Below are positions 10,201-21,287 of a stretch of 64,000 nucleotides of DNA, piece by piece. Under the pieces are notes generated by a model. That model did no database searches. It had not been told where the DNA came from and worked only from the letters and a program-made list of their open reading frames with translations. How positions within the stretch are numbered: the first letter of the stretch is position 1; each line of letters starts with the position of its first letter. Source of the DNA: Capitulum mitella (Eukaryota > Arthropoda > Thecostraca > Pollicipedomorpha > Pollicipedidae). A program made the position numbers and the translations under genes. The stretch spans positions 29,347,201 to 29,411,200 of the forward strand of contig CP099846.1 of NCBI GenBank assembly GCA_030062745.1. The letters are read 5' to 3'.

Positions 10201-13200
10201 CCATCATGTTCTCGTCGCTGAACTCGGAAAGGCTGCGAAATGAAGGCGGTCATTCTATATTGTCAACAAATGTAACTCCCTGCACTACATACCTGGAATT
10301 AGATGCAATGAGCAGTTTACGGTCTCTGGCGTGAACCAACACAAAAACGTTCTGCGCAACACATCAAAACGATTCAAATGTTGTACTGTTGCAAAATGCA
10401 GAGTGAAAACAAGTCAAAAGAAGCAGCAAGCTTGTGTAGTTCGACAAGACAAATTTCCACAGAAGACGGCAGTGCGCCCTGTCTCACGCCGGGGCACTCA
10501 CTGGCTGAGGAAGGCGAACAAGTAGCGCATGACGATCTGCACCGAGCGAGGCAGAGTGGCCACCATCTCCCGCAACCGGACCGTGCGCTCCTCAGTGCTG
10601 TTCAGCTCTGAAACAAGCGGCCGTCATCACACCACCGGCCTGTAGAACAGCGACACTGACAGCGGCGTGTCCATCTCAGTAACAGGCGGCCGGCTGGTAA
10701 ATGGTACTGAGAAACATATATCAAGATAATGAAATACATTACAACTACAAGGATGAAAAAATGCAACAGAAATTAAAGGAAGTTTTCGACGTTGGTCGAC
10801 TTTTTAAACAAATCGATTTGTTTGGTATGAGGAGCATTGCTCAAAACGTTTTCAGCAGAATTATCCCGACAAGTGTTCAGAAGATTCAGAAAATATAGCT
10901 CATTAAAACGTCCAATATGTAGTCATATGTCGTCATGTTGTCAGTCATCCCATGATATCACACAATGCGGGCCTGTGCAGACCCATGAACGCTGCGACCA
11001 TTGACCTACATCCATTCATTATGTCATGGAACAGTTGTAAATAGGATACGGCCGAACAGGATACAGGAAAACCATAAGAGATCGCAATGAACTTCCGTAG
11101 GTAAAGAGTTCAAAGATAAAATGCATGTAACAGACTGGTTTCTAAAGCTAGATGCTACAACTTGACTATCCCAGGCCAAAACAAGTGTTAGGATGGAACA
11201 TCCTCTAAAGGAATGTTTCAGTTTAAAAAGGGGTATTTGCGTTCCGCCCCTCAAAGTGAACTCCTCGGGGTTCAACGTGTGCAAAGCATCTCAACATGAA
11301 CACATTCAAACATCCTCTAAAGGGATATTTCAGTTTAAAAAGGTGATTTGGGTTCCGCCCCTCAAAATGAATTCCTTCGGGATCAACGCCAGCAAGGCAT
11401 CTCAACATGAACACATCCAAAAAAGTATATTTTCTGAATGGAAACTTAAAATAATCCATTGTATTTCACCCCCCCCCCAAAAAAAAAAACGGCACTGCAA
11501 TGTACAATGTGCTGTGCATGGTGACGAAACTCACGCGCGATCTCCATGCACTGGTCGAAGTACTCAGTCGGGAAGAAGGGCTCTCGCAGCTCGCGCAGAT
11601 AGAGCTTCAGGACGCCGGCCACCGAGTTGATGTCGGAGGCGTCCGACACGTCGGCCAGCGGGTCCTCGCCGCGCTCGAAGCTGTCGCGGAAGTTGTTGAT
11701 CTCCACCTGCGGCGGCGCAGCGACCGCGGTCAGGGAGGCGTCTCCAGCGTACCAGGGCCAGGACAGAGGGCAACGGGACAGAGGACGCCCGAGCCAGACC
11801 GGGGACAGGACAATCAGCTACTTAGATTCTGCCCTTTACGGTCGAAGAGGCAATGGCCATGAACATAGTGAGGGCGTTTGTGACGAGGCAAAAGTGATGG
11901 AAAGTGAACAAACTACGCGATCTTCTGTACCATTCACCATGGTTGGGGAGACACAGGCATGCAGATGTACGAATTTTGCCCCCCCCAAACAATACATCAT
12001 GGCGGGAGGCTGCTAAAGGCATCGCTTAATCGCAGAGCCGAATACCTTTGCATTCCCCCCCCCCCAGAAAAAACTGTCACTGGAATAGTGCCAAAAGCAG
12101 AAAACCTTCGAGAAACATTCACGTTAAATCGCGTCAGCGAGAGCCAAAACTCGAGAAAACACTTCTCAGAAGAACTCATCAAGAGGCAAACCCACTCCAT
12201 CTCCTCGTTCATCAGGGCTGGAAATTTGGTAATGTTCTTGGTGTCAGAGTGTAATTTTTGTTCTGGAGTTAGAAATTTTACAAAGATAATAGCAGTCTCG
12301 CTCGGCAATATTGATGTTATTCGGTTCTGACATCACACCTGCTTCTTACCAGAGACAGTCATTTGCTTGCTGAGTCACATATTTGTCAACATAGTTATAA
12401 TGAAGCTTTTTAATGAAGCATAAAAACAAACTTTTGGAATATAAAATATTTTTGGGGCCCATATTTTTGGCGTTCTTCAACATAAAAAAAAACAGCACCT
12501 TTTCCAACCCTGTCGCACATGGTCCGTCAACCCAAGACTCACTCGCACCAAAATCCCTCCACACGACAGCGCCGTTCCCTCACGCACCCAGGCCGACGGC
12601 ACCACCCTGGGCCGCCTCACCTGCGAGCCCGAGACGCGGAAGATGCCCTGGTGGTGCAGGCCGAACAGGTTGATGACGCGCACGCAGGAGCGCACGATGA
12701 GCGGGATCTCCTGACCGCTCTGTTCCAGGTACTCGACCAGACTGCCGCCGAACAGGCGCGGCTGGCCGTCGGCCGGCGCGCGGCCGGGACGCTTGCGGCG
12801 CGGCCGCGGCGGGCAGACGGCGCGGCTGGGCCGGCCCAGCTCGGGCGTGTGCTCGCTCAGACCGGAGCGGAGCAGCTCGCGCTTCACCTGCAGCCGCGCC
12901 AGCAGGCTCGAGTCGGCCACCAGCTCGGAGAATTTCTGCCGGCAGAGAGGGCCGGTTAGAGCGGAGAGACGGCCGCCGCCACCCGCGGTCGGCTCGCGCT
13001 TGAAAGCAGATCACGGCAAAATGTGCTGGAGAAAATCAGGCCTAATCAGTAAAGCCTAAAATGGAGCCCTAAATAAGACCTTAAAAACTTAAGCGTTTTT
13101 GAAAGCCCCAAAACCAAAACTTTTTAGAACAGTCAGAAAACACAGGCGAACGAAAATGGCATGGAATGAGCGGTATCACAGGATATGCACACTTCCCGTA

Positions 13201-16200
13201 CAAATCTACATTTAACTTTTTCTCTCCCCGTCCCCCAGCGATCGTTCCAACAGGAGCGCGCGCCGTCCGGCGGCCGGCGGCGGCGCACCGTCAGATAGAA
13301 CTGGCTCGTCTCCAGCTGGTCGCCGCGCTGCTTGGCCAGCGCCGTCTCGGTGGGCCGCGGCGGGCTCTGCGGCTGGAAGAGCGCGCCGCAGTCCAGCTCG
13401 GCCGCCGCCGCCATGGCCAGCAGCGAACGCTCGGCCGTCTCCATCGTCTTCCACTGCTCGTCGGTGGCCGTGCGCAGCGCGTCGATGCGACGGCAGAGCG
13501 CGTCGTAGCGCAGCTGCGTCTCCTCCAGGATGGCCGGGTCCACGTCGTAGCGCGACATCTGCGGCGGCGCGGCATCACGTCACGCCGCGCGGCGTCACCC
13601 AGTCACGCGGCGGCAGTGGTGACGGTGCCGTGACGTGGGGTTCGGAGGCGACGGAGCGCGGCCCGGAATCCGCGGCCGCACTGAATGCGCGTTAAAAAAA
13701 AACCAGTCAACTGAAGACAGGTGTCTGCCCAGGCCGAGCCGTCTTACTGATCAGTCTACATGTGGTGCTATCATTCCCACAGAGGCCGGGATTCAAAGCA
13801 AAACAAACGCGACGCGAGGTCACGCTGCCGCCGGTCGCTTTTCCGCGCCTCGGATGGCGGCTCAATCCAAAACCGGCCCCTCCCTCCCCCGCCGTCCCCA
13901 ACAATCGCCGCGGCCACTTACGATATCGCCCTTGCACGGCACGAACTCGAACTTCCTGGGCAGCGTGAAGGCGCCGCCGTTCGCCTCGACGAAGCGCCGC
14001 TTGTCTTGTCGCGCGTCCAGCTCGGTGGCCACCTTGCGCAGCAGCTCGACAGCCAGCCGCTGGCCGCCGATGACGGCGTCCTGCGCGTCGCACGCCATCA
14101 GCAGCGCGCGCTCCAGCGCCGCGTGAAGGCCCACGTCCGTGCAGTCGATGGCGTCCGGCAGGTCGTCCACGAAGTAGCGCTGGACGGCCGCGTTGGCCGC
14201 CTCCAGGCACAGGATGAAGTCGTTGCGGGCACGCAGCGCCTGCAGACGCGTGTCCTGGTACTTGTTGAGGCGCTGGGGAGAGCGGGGGCGGCTGTGAGCG
14301 GAGTCCGATTACAGACGGCGGACGCCAAAATGGTTGACGGCAGGGCATTACTCCAACGTGAGACGGGATTGTCCAGAATGGAACTAATACAGCCGATACC
14401 TACTCGTTTTAACGGCTGGCCACCTAATGCACTGAAGTGCACACAGCTGTAGGATGTCACCGCACAGGTGTTGTATGAAAATGCCTCTTTCAAAAAAAAA
14501 TCGAACGCAAGTTCTAACTTCGCTCATAAGGAACCGAGTAATCATATGCTTCTATGATCTGGAACTGAGGATGGCGGAAAAGTACAAAAATACAAAAAAT
14601 GACTCAAGCAGGAAACTGGCGAAATTTGAAATGCAAAAACATGATATGAGACTGTCAAATCACCTTAACAATTTCCTTTTCCACAAGGCGAAACTTTCTG
14701 GATTTGTCCAGCTTGTCCTCTGGTAAGTTGACCTCCAGTTTTGCTTTCTGGTTGATCACATACTGCAGTTTGCTTTCAGCTGTGCTAAACTGGGAGTAGT
14801 ATGTGTTGTACGTTTTGGTGGAGACTTGGAGCTCGTGAATGAGCCTGAAGAGCTCCTCATGAGTATCCGTGCAAATCTGTCGACACTGAAAGACAACAAA
14901 TGCCACAATGAGATACAACTAACTAGATCAATCAACACAACATGACCAGAAATGTGTCAGTTACATATGAAATACACGAGGCAGGTGGTCAAAACACTAG
15001 TTTCAGTATTAAGTATTGCATATAACAAACCAGTTCCATGGCAATGTACAAGAAATGTCTTTAAAAGCCAAACTGTCAAAAACGAGCATTTCTTGTTCAG
15101 GAAATCAAGTTTAAACCAGTGAGTGTTTGCTCTAAACTTCGAACAAATTGTTTAAGCAAGTCTAAGAAAGTTAATGTAGGGTTTATCACGTTCCTCCTTA
15201 TTGTACCTTCATCATGTTCCTCTTTATCGTTCGCGTTATCGCGTTCCTCTTTATCGTAATGTTTATCACGTATCACGTGTTCCCATTTGATGAGTTCTCA
15301 CTGCACATTACCACCCCTCATGAACTTCCCTGGCCGACAACCCCACGACAGACAGTTGCCGCGACATCCAAGCAGCGCCTGCCTCCTCCGCCCCGTCCTC
15401 CTCGTCAGCGCCGCCGGCTCTCGACGTCGCCAGCTCTCGATCGACGACACGAGAAATGTGGACTGAACATCGGATGCCTGGAGCCAAGTGGCTGACACCC
15501 CTAGTCACCCCCCCCCCCCTGCTGGCGTCAGCGGCGACCTCCGGTCCTGGGGGCGCCCCCCCCAGCTCACTCGTTTGTGGGCGCGCAGGAGGTCGTCGCC
15601 GATCCTAGCCAGCTTCTGCGGCACCACGCTGCTGTAGACGTCGCCGAGGGTGGCGCGGTCGCGCGCCTCCTGCCGTGTCTGCTGCAGCAGCCGCTGCCAG
15701 CAGCAGTACGACGAGAAGAGCGGCGCCTGCTCCCGCCTGGGGAAACAGTCGCGTCCGACGCCAGCGTCAGTCCGGGAATGACGGAATGACGCTGGTGTTA
15801 TCTCGCTTTGTGAAGTGCATGAATGTTCTTGGCAAAACGCATCTTACTCGTGCTGTTGAGGTAAAATGGGACAGTGCTGTAGCACACAAGAATGACAAAC
15901 CTGCTACCAGAATTTGCAAGCTGTATGTCTACTTTCCAAGAGTAAAGTCAAGAGTGCTGCTGCATGTGAAGTTCCCCCCAAAAATTATATCATTATGCTG
16001 CCCACTGGGTGGGACTGCACTGGCCACAATATGCAGCCAACACTGTCAGCAGCACAAGTGGGCAGACCAAAGGCCTACTGAGCCCCCAGAACCTGTGCCA
16101 GTCAAGACACACACAGATTGCATTACCAGACACTGAGATTGCACTACATTCAGTGGACAGGAGGGTTCAGTTCAAAAGGGCACTCCTGATCAGCAATGCT

Positions 16201-17076
16201 ACAGCCCCACTCACCTCTGTGTCAAGTCTTTGTGGCGCTGTGTGAGGGACTTGTGCAGCTTCTCTAGACTTCGACTGTACTCCAGTTCCACATCAGCTCG
16301 CCGCCGAAAAAAGTCCTGGAACAAACAAGGCAAGCAATTCAGGGAAAGGCATTGCATTCTACTGCACTACTTTTTATCAGTTACCTAGATAATGAAGGTA
16401 AGAATGCACTCACCTGCACAGATGCAAATATCTTAGCCCATGCAAAAACCCCAAGTCCCACAAAAATATAACATTACATAAAACCCAAAATGCACACTAG
16501 ATGCAACACAGAACTGCAGTGGCAAGTCACAGGTGGTGTTAATGTACAAAGGCTGTGGTACTGTTTGGAGTAATGGGGTGCAAACAAACATGTGTGATCT
16601 ATGAATATGTAACAACCTTTTAGACACACAACAAATTTCTCACCTGCAGTTCAAAAAGCAGAGCTGACTGTGTGTCAACACGGGCATCCAGACATTTCAG
16701 CTGCTCGGACAGCTGCACCTTAAGATCTGCAATAATTGCTTGGCTGAAGACAGGAAGTGTTTGGCATACATGTAGAACCAATCAAAATATTTCCATGTTC
16801 TTGACGTAAGTTATGCATAGGTTAACACAGTGGGTGCAGTCCAGTACTGTAATGTAGGCCCAGCATAACATTTACCATGCACAACAAAACCAATGTCCTC
16901 ATCTCTTTTCCCCTCATCATACTTGATCATCATGCTTATGTCCAGAAGCACTTGCCAGATAGCATGTGTGATTGTTTCCACCCTCTGGCCAATACCTAGC
17001 ATCTGAAAAACCTCACCTTTCACAATACCTTCAAAACCAGCCTCCTTCTTGGATGCCCTTTTTTCTGATGACATGG
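4686..17076 (-). CDS. srGAP: SLIT-ROBO Rho GTPase-activating protein (srGAP), 13 exons plus tentative start exon
   Basis: The gene encodes a cytoplasmic adaptor that bends membranes through its F-BAR domain and switches off Rho-family GTPases downstream of Slit-Robo signalling. Minus-strand exons in order of translation: 16743-16644, 16315-16215, 15736-15571, 14885-14664, 14272-13922, 13558-13289, 12935-12621, 11706-11535, 10607-10502, 10232-9937, 7918-7738, 7260-7068, 5780-4686. All junctions keep phase and use AG/GT sites. They give about 1,190 codons, near the 1,050-1,100 of vertebrate srGAPs. Order is F-BAR, RhoGAP, SH3, proline/alanine-rich tail. Family-specific blocks include RRRADVELEYSR, ERGEDPLADVSD, DINSVAGVLKLYLREL, RYLFAFLSHL and NLAICFGPTL. 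The true start codon is not settled. The gene converges with HPDL and diverges from WDR11. Confidence 0.93.
7466..7782 (-). repeat. 66-67 bp tandem repeat, five copies, overlapping the srGAP SH3 exon end and donor
   Basis: The conserved core gatcct occurs at 7474, 7541, 7608, 7674 and 7740, giving periods of 67, 67, 66 and 66. On the minus strand each unit is about 39 bp of SH3 exon end (ending KYIMLRI) plus about 27 bp of intron start. The rightmost unit is the genuine exon end. The splice donor GTGGGT is kept in the copies ending at 7738, 7672 and 7606, is lost in the fourth copy (near 7540), and appears as GTAGGT in the fifth (exon end at 7472). The first three copies are in one open frame. 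Confidence 0.9.
7738..7918 (-). CDS. srGAP: srGAP SH3 domain exon
   Basis: The exon encodes a full SH3 fold: AVAQFDFAARSARELSFHSGD, WWRGHFRGQDGLVP and DKYIMLRI. These show the ALYDF-type start, the E-L-S-F RT-loop end, the paired Trp and the terminal P-x-x-Y. SH3 domains of srGAPs bind Robo and WAVE-family proline motifs. The exon begins in phase 1 (acceptor at 7919-7921) and ends in phase 2. Its donor at 7737-7732 is the first of a tandem series of near-identical donors 66 bp apart, described separately. It joins 7260 to give an S-W-A-R-A junction. Confidence 0.93.
8020..8215 (+). repeat. G/T-rich simple repeat (ggtcaggtnggt type)
   Basis: Irregular tandem repetition of about 8-11 bp units such as ggtctggcgg and ggtcaggtcg lies in the srGAP intron between the SH3 and linker exons, directly upstream of the hAT-type MITE at 8249. 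It opens several spurious frames. I see no function. Confidence 0.8.
8249..8699. mobile_element. non-autonomous hAT-type MITE, copy 1 (451 bp, 8-bp target duplication)
   Basis: The element starts CAGTGTTGGAAA and ends with the inverted match TTTTCCCAACACTG. It is flanked by a perfect 8-bp direct repeat, TACGAGGA (8241-8248 and 8700-8707). CA-G termini with an 8-bp duplication are typical of hAT transposons. The inside is non-coding, with repeated ttggagtataaaat-like text. It sits in an srGAP intron. Related copies are at 12213-12512 and 47812-48115. Confidence 0.85.
9560..9960 (-). repeat. 30-bp minisatellite overlapping the end of the srGAP linker exon and its donor
   Basis: About 13 degenerate units of roughly 30 bp run leftwards from the 3' end of exon 10232-9937. 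The plus-strand consensus is near aggacagctctggctcctca plus ccgtcctcgg. On the minus strand each unit carries exon end (encoding Ser-Glu-Asp/Glu) followed by a donor-like gtaagg or gtgaga. The donor in use is at 9936-9931. Good copies of the donor also sit at 9675-9670, 9615-9610 and 9765-9760. A TAG at 9890-9892 closes the frame soon after the real exon end, so donors further left could not give a full-length protein in this frame. Confidence 0.85.
9937..12715 (-). CDS. srGAP: srGAP RhoGAP domain exons
   Basis: The GAP catalytic domain starts in the 3' part of exon 12935-12621 (IPLIVRSCVRVINL, then GIFRVSGSQ, with the catalytic arginine finger in GIFR). It continues through 11706-11535 (VEINNFRDSFERGEDPLAD, LKLYLRELREPFFP), 10607-10502 (TLPRSVQIVMRYLFAFLSH) and 10232-9937 (FSDENMMEPYNLAICFGPTL, then VNELMKHIILRHEEIFP). 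The arginine finger and the LPxxxxxLxxYLF and NLAxxFGPxL motifs are intact, so GAP activity is expected. The last exon adds an acidic linker and ends at a gtaagg donor after 9937. Confidence 0.92.
11199..11423. repeat. 112-bp tandem duplication in an srGAP intron
   Basis: Two head-to-tail copies begin catcctctaaagg at 11199 and 11311, with a period of 112 bp. Both include gttccgcccctcaaa and aacatgaacacat. They differ at scattered positions, so the duplication is not recent. No coding function is seen; open frames through both copies are shadows. Confidence 0.85.
12213..12512. mobile_element. hAT-type MITE, copy 2 (300 bp)
   Basis: It runs from CAGGGCTGGAAATTTGG to TTTTCCAACCCTG, with flanks tcgttcat and tcgcacat matching at 6 of 8 positions, a worn target duplication. 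The interior shares gttcttggtgtcagag, tttttgttctgga and acctgcttctta blocks with copies 1 and 3. It lies in the srGAP intron just downstream of exon 12935-12621. Confidence 0.75.
12621..16743 (-). CDS. srGAP: srGAP exons encoding the F-BAR domain and linker (7 exons)
   Basis: These exons form the inverse-curvature F-BAR dimer that binds plasma membrane. Exon 16743-16644 gives the first helix (QAIIADLKVQLSEQLKCLD). Exon 16315-16215 has DFFRRRADVELEYSRSLEKL, the most conserved F-BAR segment. Exon 15736-15571 has TRQEARDRATLGDVYSS. Exon 14885-14664 has HEELFRLIHEL. Exon 14272-13922 has NKYQDTRLQALRARNDF and the DLPDAIDCTDVG block. Exon 13558-13289 supplies a long coiled-coil. Exon 12935-12621 continues with KFSELVADSSLLARLQVKRELL and ends inside the RhoGAP domain with GIFRVSGSQ. 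Introns range from about 330 to 1,080 bp. Several of them contain transposons. Confidence 0.92.
17018..17076 (-). CDS. srGAP: tentative srGAP start exon
   Basis: A pyrimidine-rich tract and acceptor (minus strand, about 17077-17095) lead directly into CC-ATG at 17074-17072. The frame starts MSSEKRASKKEAG, similar in character to the short basic starts of srGAP proteins (M-S-S-x-x-x-x-K-K). The best donor, AAAG followed by gtgagg near 17018, leaves phase 1, but the next recognised exon (16743) needs phase 2. So either a small exon is missing, another donor is used, or there is a sequence error. The acceptor implies an upstream untranslated exon. The frame runs open to about 16811 if unspliced, which I do not think is coding. 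Confidence 0.4.
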
Positions 17077-18170
17077 CTGAAGTGAAAAGGAGAAAGATGC
17101 ACTGTCAATCCAAAACACAAGGTACTCATAGCAATCACAGGAGAATAATTTGCCTGTTCACCAGATTTCCCCTAAACTCCACTGGCTCTGTTTCTTGGCT
17201 CACTTACTTTATACATATCTCATTTTACAGATTCATGAGCCTGGCAAAATTCTTCAAACCTGAAAACTTTACACAATGACTGTTAAATGCAGAAACAGTA
17301 AATTCCTTCAGACTCACTCAAGTCATGCAACAACTCCATCAGTTTCATTCCACAGTGGTCAGAAGGACTATAAAATTGGGTGATGTATTTTTAAATCCTA
17401 CGCTTAGAAAACATCTTTCAGGTCTAAGAATAGCCAGCACTGGTTCTAACAGTGTTTTTGAACATGACTGCAATCTTTGTTGGGAGAGGTGCTTGGCACA
17501 AATGTGATGCATGGCTAGTTGCGCAAGTCACAAAAAACACCTTGTAACGAAATTAACATAACACCCATCTATCCTATTCAAGATGCACATATGCCAGGTT
17601 TCATTATTTGTAAAACTGAGAAATGCAAGTAGTAACGTAAATTCAGCGGCACATGATTATACCCTCCTAATTATTCACTTGTATCAAGTGAATTATTCAC
17701 CCTAATCAAATGATCAATTCATCTATCATCTTCCTTTAATTAAGGGATCATTACAGAAGGCAATGCCATTAACACATTACAATAACGAAGATCAACTAAC
17801 CAGCGCCTCCTTCCCCGCCAACCCAGTGACCGCCTCCCCGCCCTCTGTTGTTCTTGTCTGTTTTCACTTTCGTTTGCGAAACACCGTAATAGTGGTGCGC
17901 CAGGACTGTAAAACAGAATAGTGAAACGATACAATTTTTGGAATGAATGAAATATGTCTCAGAATTACCAGTCTAAGTGAAAAATCTAGTCATTCTTGTG
18001 ATATTTGAAGCGGAATACATGACCTGCATCTGTCATCTTAGGGTTATTACGAAAAACTGTAGAGGCTTTCCAACGCGGTTTGGCATCTCACCACTATACT
18101 AGTCTGTTGTCAAAAGTGGCACTATGAGACAAAACATTGCGGATTTCCGTAGTTTGGCTTATGGGTGTAT

Positions 18171-18420
18171 TCTTCGTCAGGTAAGTGGGTAAAGGTCCGG
18201 ACTCATAATTGTAAGGTTGTGGCCAAGGGTTGTGGGTTTAGATCTCGACTCTACTAGCTCTCTTTTGGTGCCACGTATGGTCTGTATCTGTCATCCGCAT
18301 GGTGTGGACTGTACACGGGACGATTGAGCCCAGGTGGCTGTGCGCCCTAACCCAAACCAGGCATCCAACCGACGGCTTATGGCTGTTTATCGCTAAAGTA
18401 ACTCCCTACCTATAAGTACC
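18171..18420 (+). mobile_element. tRNA-derived SINE-like sequence
   Basis: The head (about 18171-18258) resembles an elongator Met tRNA: an anticodon-arm-like gactcataatt with CAT, followed by aaggttgtgg and a B-box-like gggtttagatctcgac. The tRNA is not intact; the arms do not pair properly and there is an insertion. The body to about 18420 is unrelated to tRNA. I call it a SINE rather than a tRNA gene. Confidence 0.35.
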
Positions 18421-18599
18421 GTAAAGTAACTGTTATATGGTCCTGGCAACAAGGATATGTGTTTCCCTTGCACAACTCTGCCCTATTAACACATAACTGA
18501 GACACAGGAGAAAGGATTTGTAGTTTCCCATCCCTGCTTGTGCAAATAAATTACAAGGAACATTGGACAGATAATCAGACTGGTGTGCATCGCACAGAT

Positions 18600-19184
18600 G
18601 GTAATCCTTACCGATCGCACACCATGCGCAGAGTCGAGGGTAAGGTTAACGCGCGAGTGTAGTTTCCGATTTCGCCACCAGGGTGATATTCGTTCTTTTT
18701 CTCGCCGCTAGGAAGAGTACGTAAAAATACTGACATTCGCTAGGATGGTTCCGCTCAAGAACGCACGAGTGTAGTTTCCGATTTCGCCACCAGGGTAATA
18801 TTCGTTAGGTTAGGTTAGGTTAGGTCTGAACGAATTCATCTGCTTTCCATCGTGGTTCGGCAATTCCGGAGAAAGTGGTCCTTTTTCCGTGATTGACCTC
18901 ACCTGTGACGTCATCAGCGGGTCAAAAGTAAAAAAATGTGTAAGTTACAGAAACGAAACGTTCGGCGCTATCAGCTGGCGTTCGAATCAGCCGAATCGAA
19001 CTACTGGTTATCATACCATTGGTTCTTGAGCGGAACCATCCTAGCGAATGTCAGTATTTTTACGTACTCTTCCTAGCGGCGAGAAAAAGAACGAATATCA
19101 CCCTGGTGGCGAAATCGGAAACTACACTCGCGCGTTAACCTTACCCTCGACTTCGCGCATGGTGTGCGATCGGTAAGGATTACC
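18600..19184. mobile_element. 585-bp inverted-repeat element with 163-bp arms and 8-bp target duplication
   Basis: The arms 18600-18762 and 19022-19184 are almost perfect reverse complements; the clear difference is ag/ga near 18629. Termini are GGTAATCCTTACC and its complement. The flanks carry a perfect 8-bp duplication, GCACAGAT (18592-18599 and 19185-19192). The 259-bp centre contains a second direct copy of an arm segment (18762-18805 repeats 18651-18692) and four TTAGG-type units. There is no coding capacity. The 8-bp duplication fits the hAT, P or Merlin groups, but the ends are not hAT-like, so the superfamily is open. Confidence 0.9.
18804..18824 (+). repeat. short (TTAGG)4 telomere-type array
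   Basis: Four consecutive TTAGG units occur inside the inverted-repeat element. TTAGG is the ancestral arthropod telomere repeat. Such a short array inside a transposon is not a telomere, but it fits an arthropod genome. Confidence 0.8.
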
Positions 19185-21287
19185 GCACAGATATGCCTTG
19201 TTCTTGGAGAATTCCATTGCAGACAGGAAGATACTGCGCAGCAGGTGATCACAGTTTGAGATTTGTGAAAATGATAAGATTTCCTACTCTTCTCAGTCAT
19301 CACCATAGGTGTAATATTTCAGTTGCTGGCCATACAATGCATTTTTACCAAGAACTTATTCTGGCAAAAATAGTATAAATGGCATAAAAAATCATACAGT
19401 GGACAGTTTCAAGGCATATACTTGTGATTCTGCACTGCATAATATCATTTGAAGTTGAAGAATGTGAACAACTTATGAAGTAATGCTACTCTATTGGTCA
19501 CTGAAGGCTGCTCCATTTATCTAGTTTCTGCTGTGGATTCTCCAGTAAAAAATTCAGAAATGCAGTTTCTGAGGTTGAGGAATTTTGTGCTTATGATGTC
19601 ATCAGTATAATCAAACTTGATTAGTAATAAACAAGATAAACAAGATACCTAATCTAAATGAACCCAACCTCCATGACCTTTAAAATCATACACAGCATTT
19701 TCAGGGCACATGGTTGCAATTTCAGTGCAACATTATGCCCCATGAATGTTCCTTTATTGACCTGCAGCCTCTAGTATCATTTACTGGTAACATCATGTAA
19801 CATCATGCGAAACATAGGGCACTGTTAGAGCAGAGGCAGTGTAAACAAGATGGCACTGCCAGTTCTAGCCGCATTTGCTCGCAGTGAAATATAACTCCAT
19901 TTCCTTTGGAAACTGTACTGGTAGTGTTGCCATTTCTTTCTTTAAACTGGACTGTTAGTGTACTCAGTTAATGTGTTTCATTGATGCATTTGACTGTTTT
20001 GCCATGATGCAGAACCTCAGAGATGCCATTTATTTTCCATGCAGCTTCAGTGATGATCTTATAGGCATGTTATGAAAAAATATTTAAATCACCACCATAA
20101 ACCATGCTAGTTTAGGTAGTTTAGATAGGCTTGGTCAGACTATTTCTGTCATTTCCAGCCCAAACAGTAATCTGGAAACAAGTTATTGCACTTCAGCCTA
20201 TAATATGACCTGTTTTCTGGGTCTTCTGCCCTAATAGCACTTAACATTGTGAGATTTATTGTTAATTGAGCCCAGTATTTCTGCAAAATATTGTGTCATT
20301 GGAGTGAGACTATAAAGTTGGTTGTTGCTCTTGTCCCATTGTTTTCTGCTGTCTATGGTGTTTGATTGTATGGTCTGTGCTTGAATATGCTTTGGAATGA
20401 AATTTTTGTGTAATGATGTTGACAAATAAAATTAAGTAGTGTGCAGAACTCTGTGCAAGTTGTCTATAATGTATCAGGTGTGCTCTTGTACATTGTGTTT
20501 TCAGTAGTAAAAATGGTAAACCAGGACTGGATTTAGTTCATGGTTACACAAAAAGTCATGTGTACTGTAAAGGGCAAAATGGTCTGGGCAATCAGAATAT
20601 ATCTGTGAGTGCCATTGTTATGTTGAATGGCTATTTTCACCTGTTTTGGTGTGTTCCTATATAACCTTTTGATGATTTATGTGATTGGCATTGTGATAAT
20701 ACTCCATGCTAAGAATAGCAAGATATGCAGACTTTCAGACCCAGCTACTCTTCAGTAAAACCTCCGTGGGCAGCCATCTACATTCCAATGCCATGTACAC
20801 AAAACCAGGTGGTGCTGAGGAACATTTCAGGTGTTATCAGGGCCACCATATGTTCGCCATGTTGTTACAGACCCACTGTGTTTGGGATTGAATGGCCTGA
20901 GCTCCTCTTCAGATTGGAACCTGGTGCCTGAAGCTTGCCACTTGTGAGCTAAATATGGTGTCACAGGACCATAGGGACATAACATTACTGCTTTCATCAT
21001 TGAAACTGATGAGCATTGCTGAAAAAATCATGACTCAAGGAATGTCATTCAGATGCTAAGATGGTCAGACAGGGTTTGGAAATGTGTTTGAGAACATGTT
21101 CTGGAATTTTTGTAGGACAGGTTCAAGGATATGTCTCAATGAAGTCCTAGTGGTGATATCAAACTGGCATGGTGTGAACTTTTGACCATCACATACCAGA
21201 CCAGCCCAGAGCTCTCATTCGGAAACAGAGCGGGAAATGTGCGTTTCAGGTATCCGAACTGGTGACAGCTTCTCTGGCCGAGCAGCC

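Larger units (their letters stand above)
17077..21287. other. gene-free interval between divergent srGAP and WDR11
   Basis: No conserved coding exon is visible. The interval should contain both promoters and the 5' untranslated exons. It has a tRNA-like SINE head near 18171 and a 585-bp inverted-repeat element at 18600-19184. From 19200 to 21150 the DNA is AT-richer and without recognisable features. A possible acceptor at 21249-21250 (tttcag) just before the WDR11 start suggests an upstream untranslated exon. Confidence 0.6.

Noticed and set aside
16811-17074. 87-codon minus frame as a complete small gene
   Set aside because: Its start fits a tentative srGAP first exon; the remainder is probably intron and matches nothing.
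18171-18258. Functional tRNA-Met gene
   Set aside because: The CAT-containing arm is recognisable, but the acceptor and D arms do not pair and there is an insertion before the T arm.
18804-18824. Telomere or interstitial telomere block
   Set aside because: Only four units, lying inside a transposon with defined ends.
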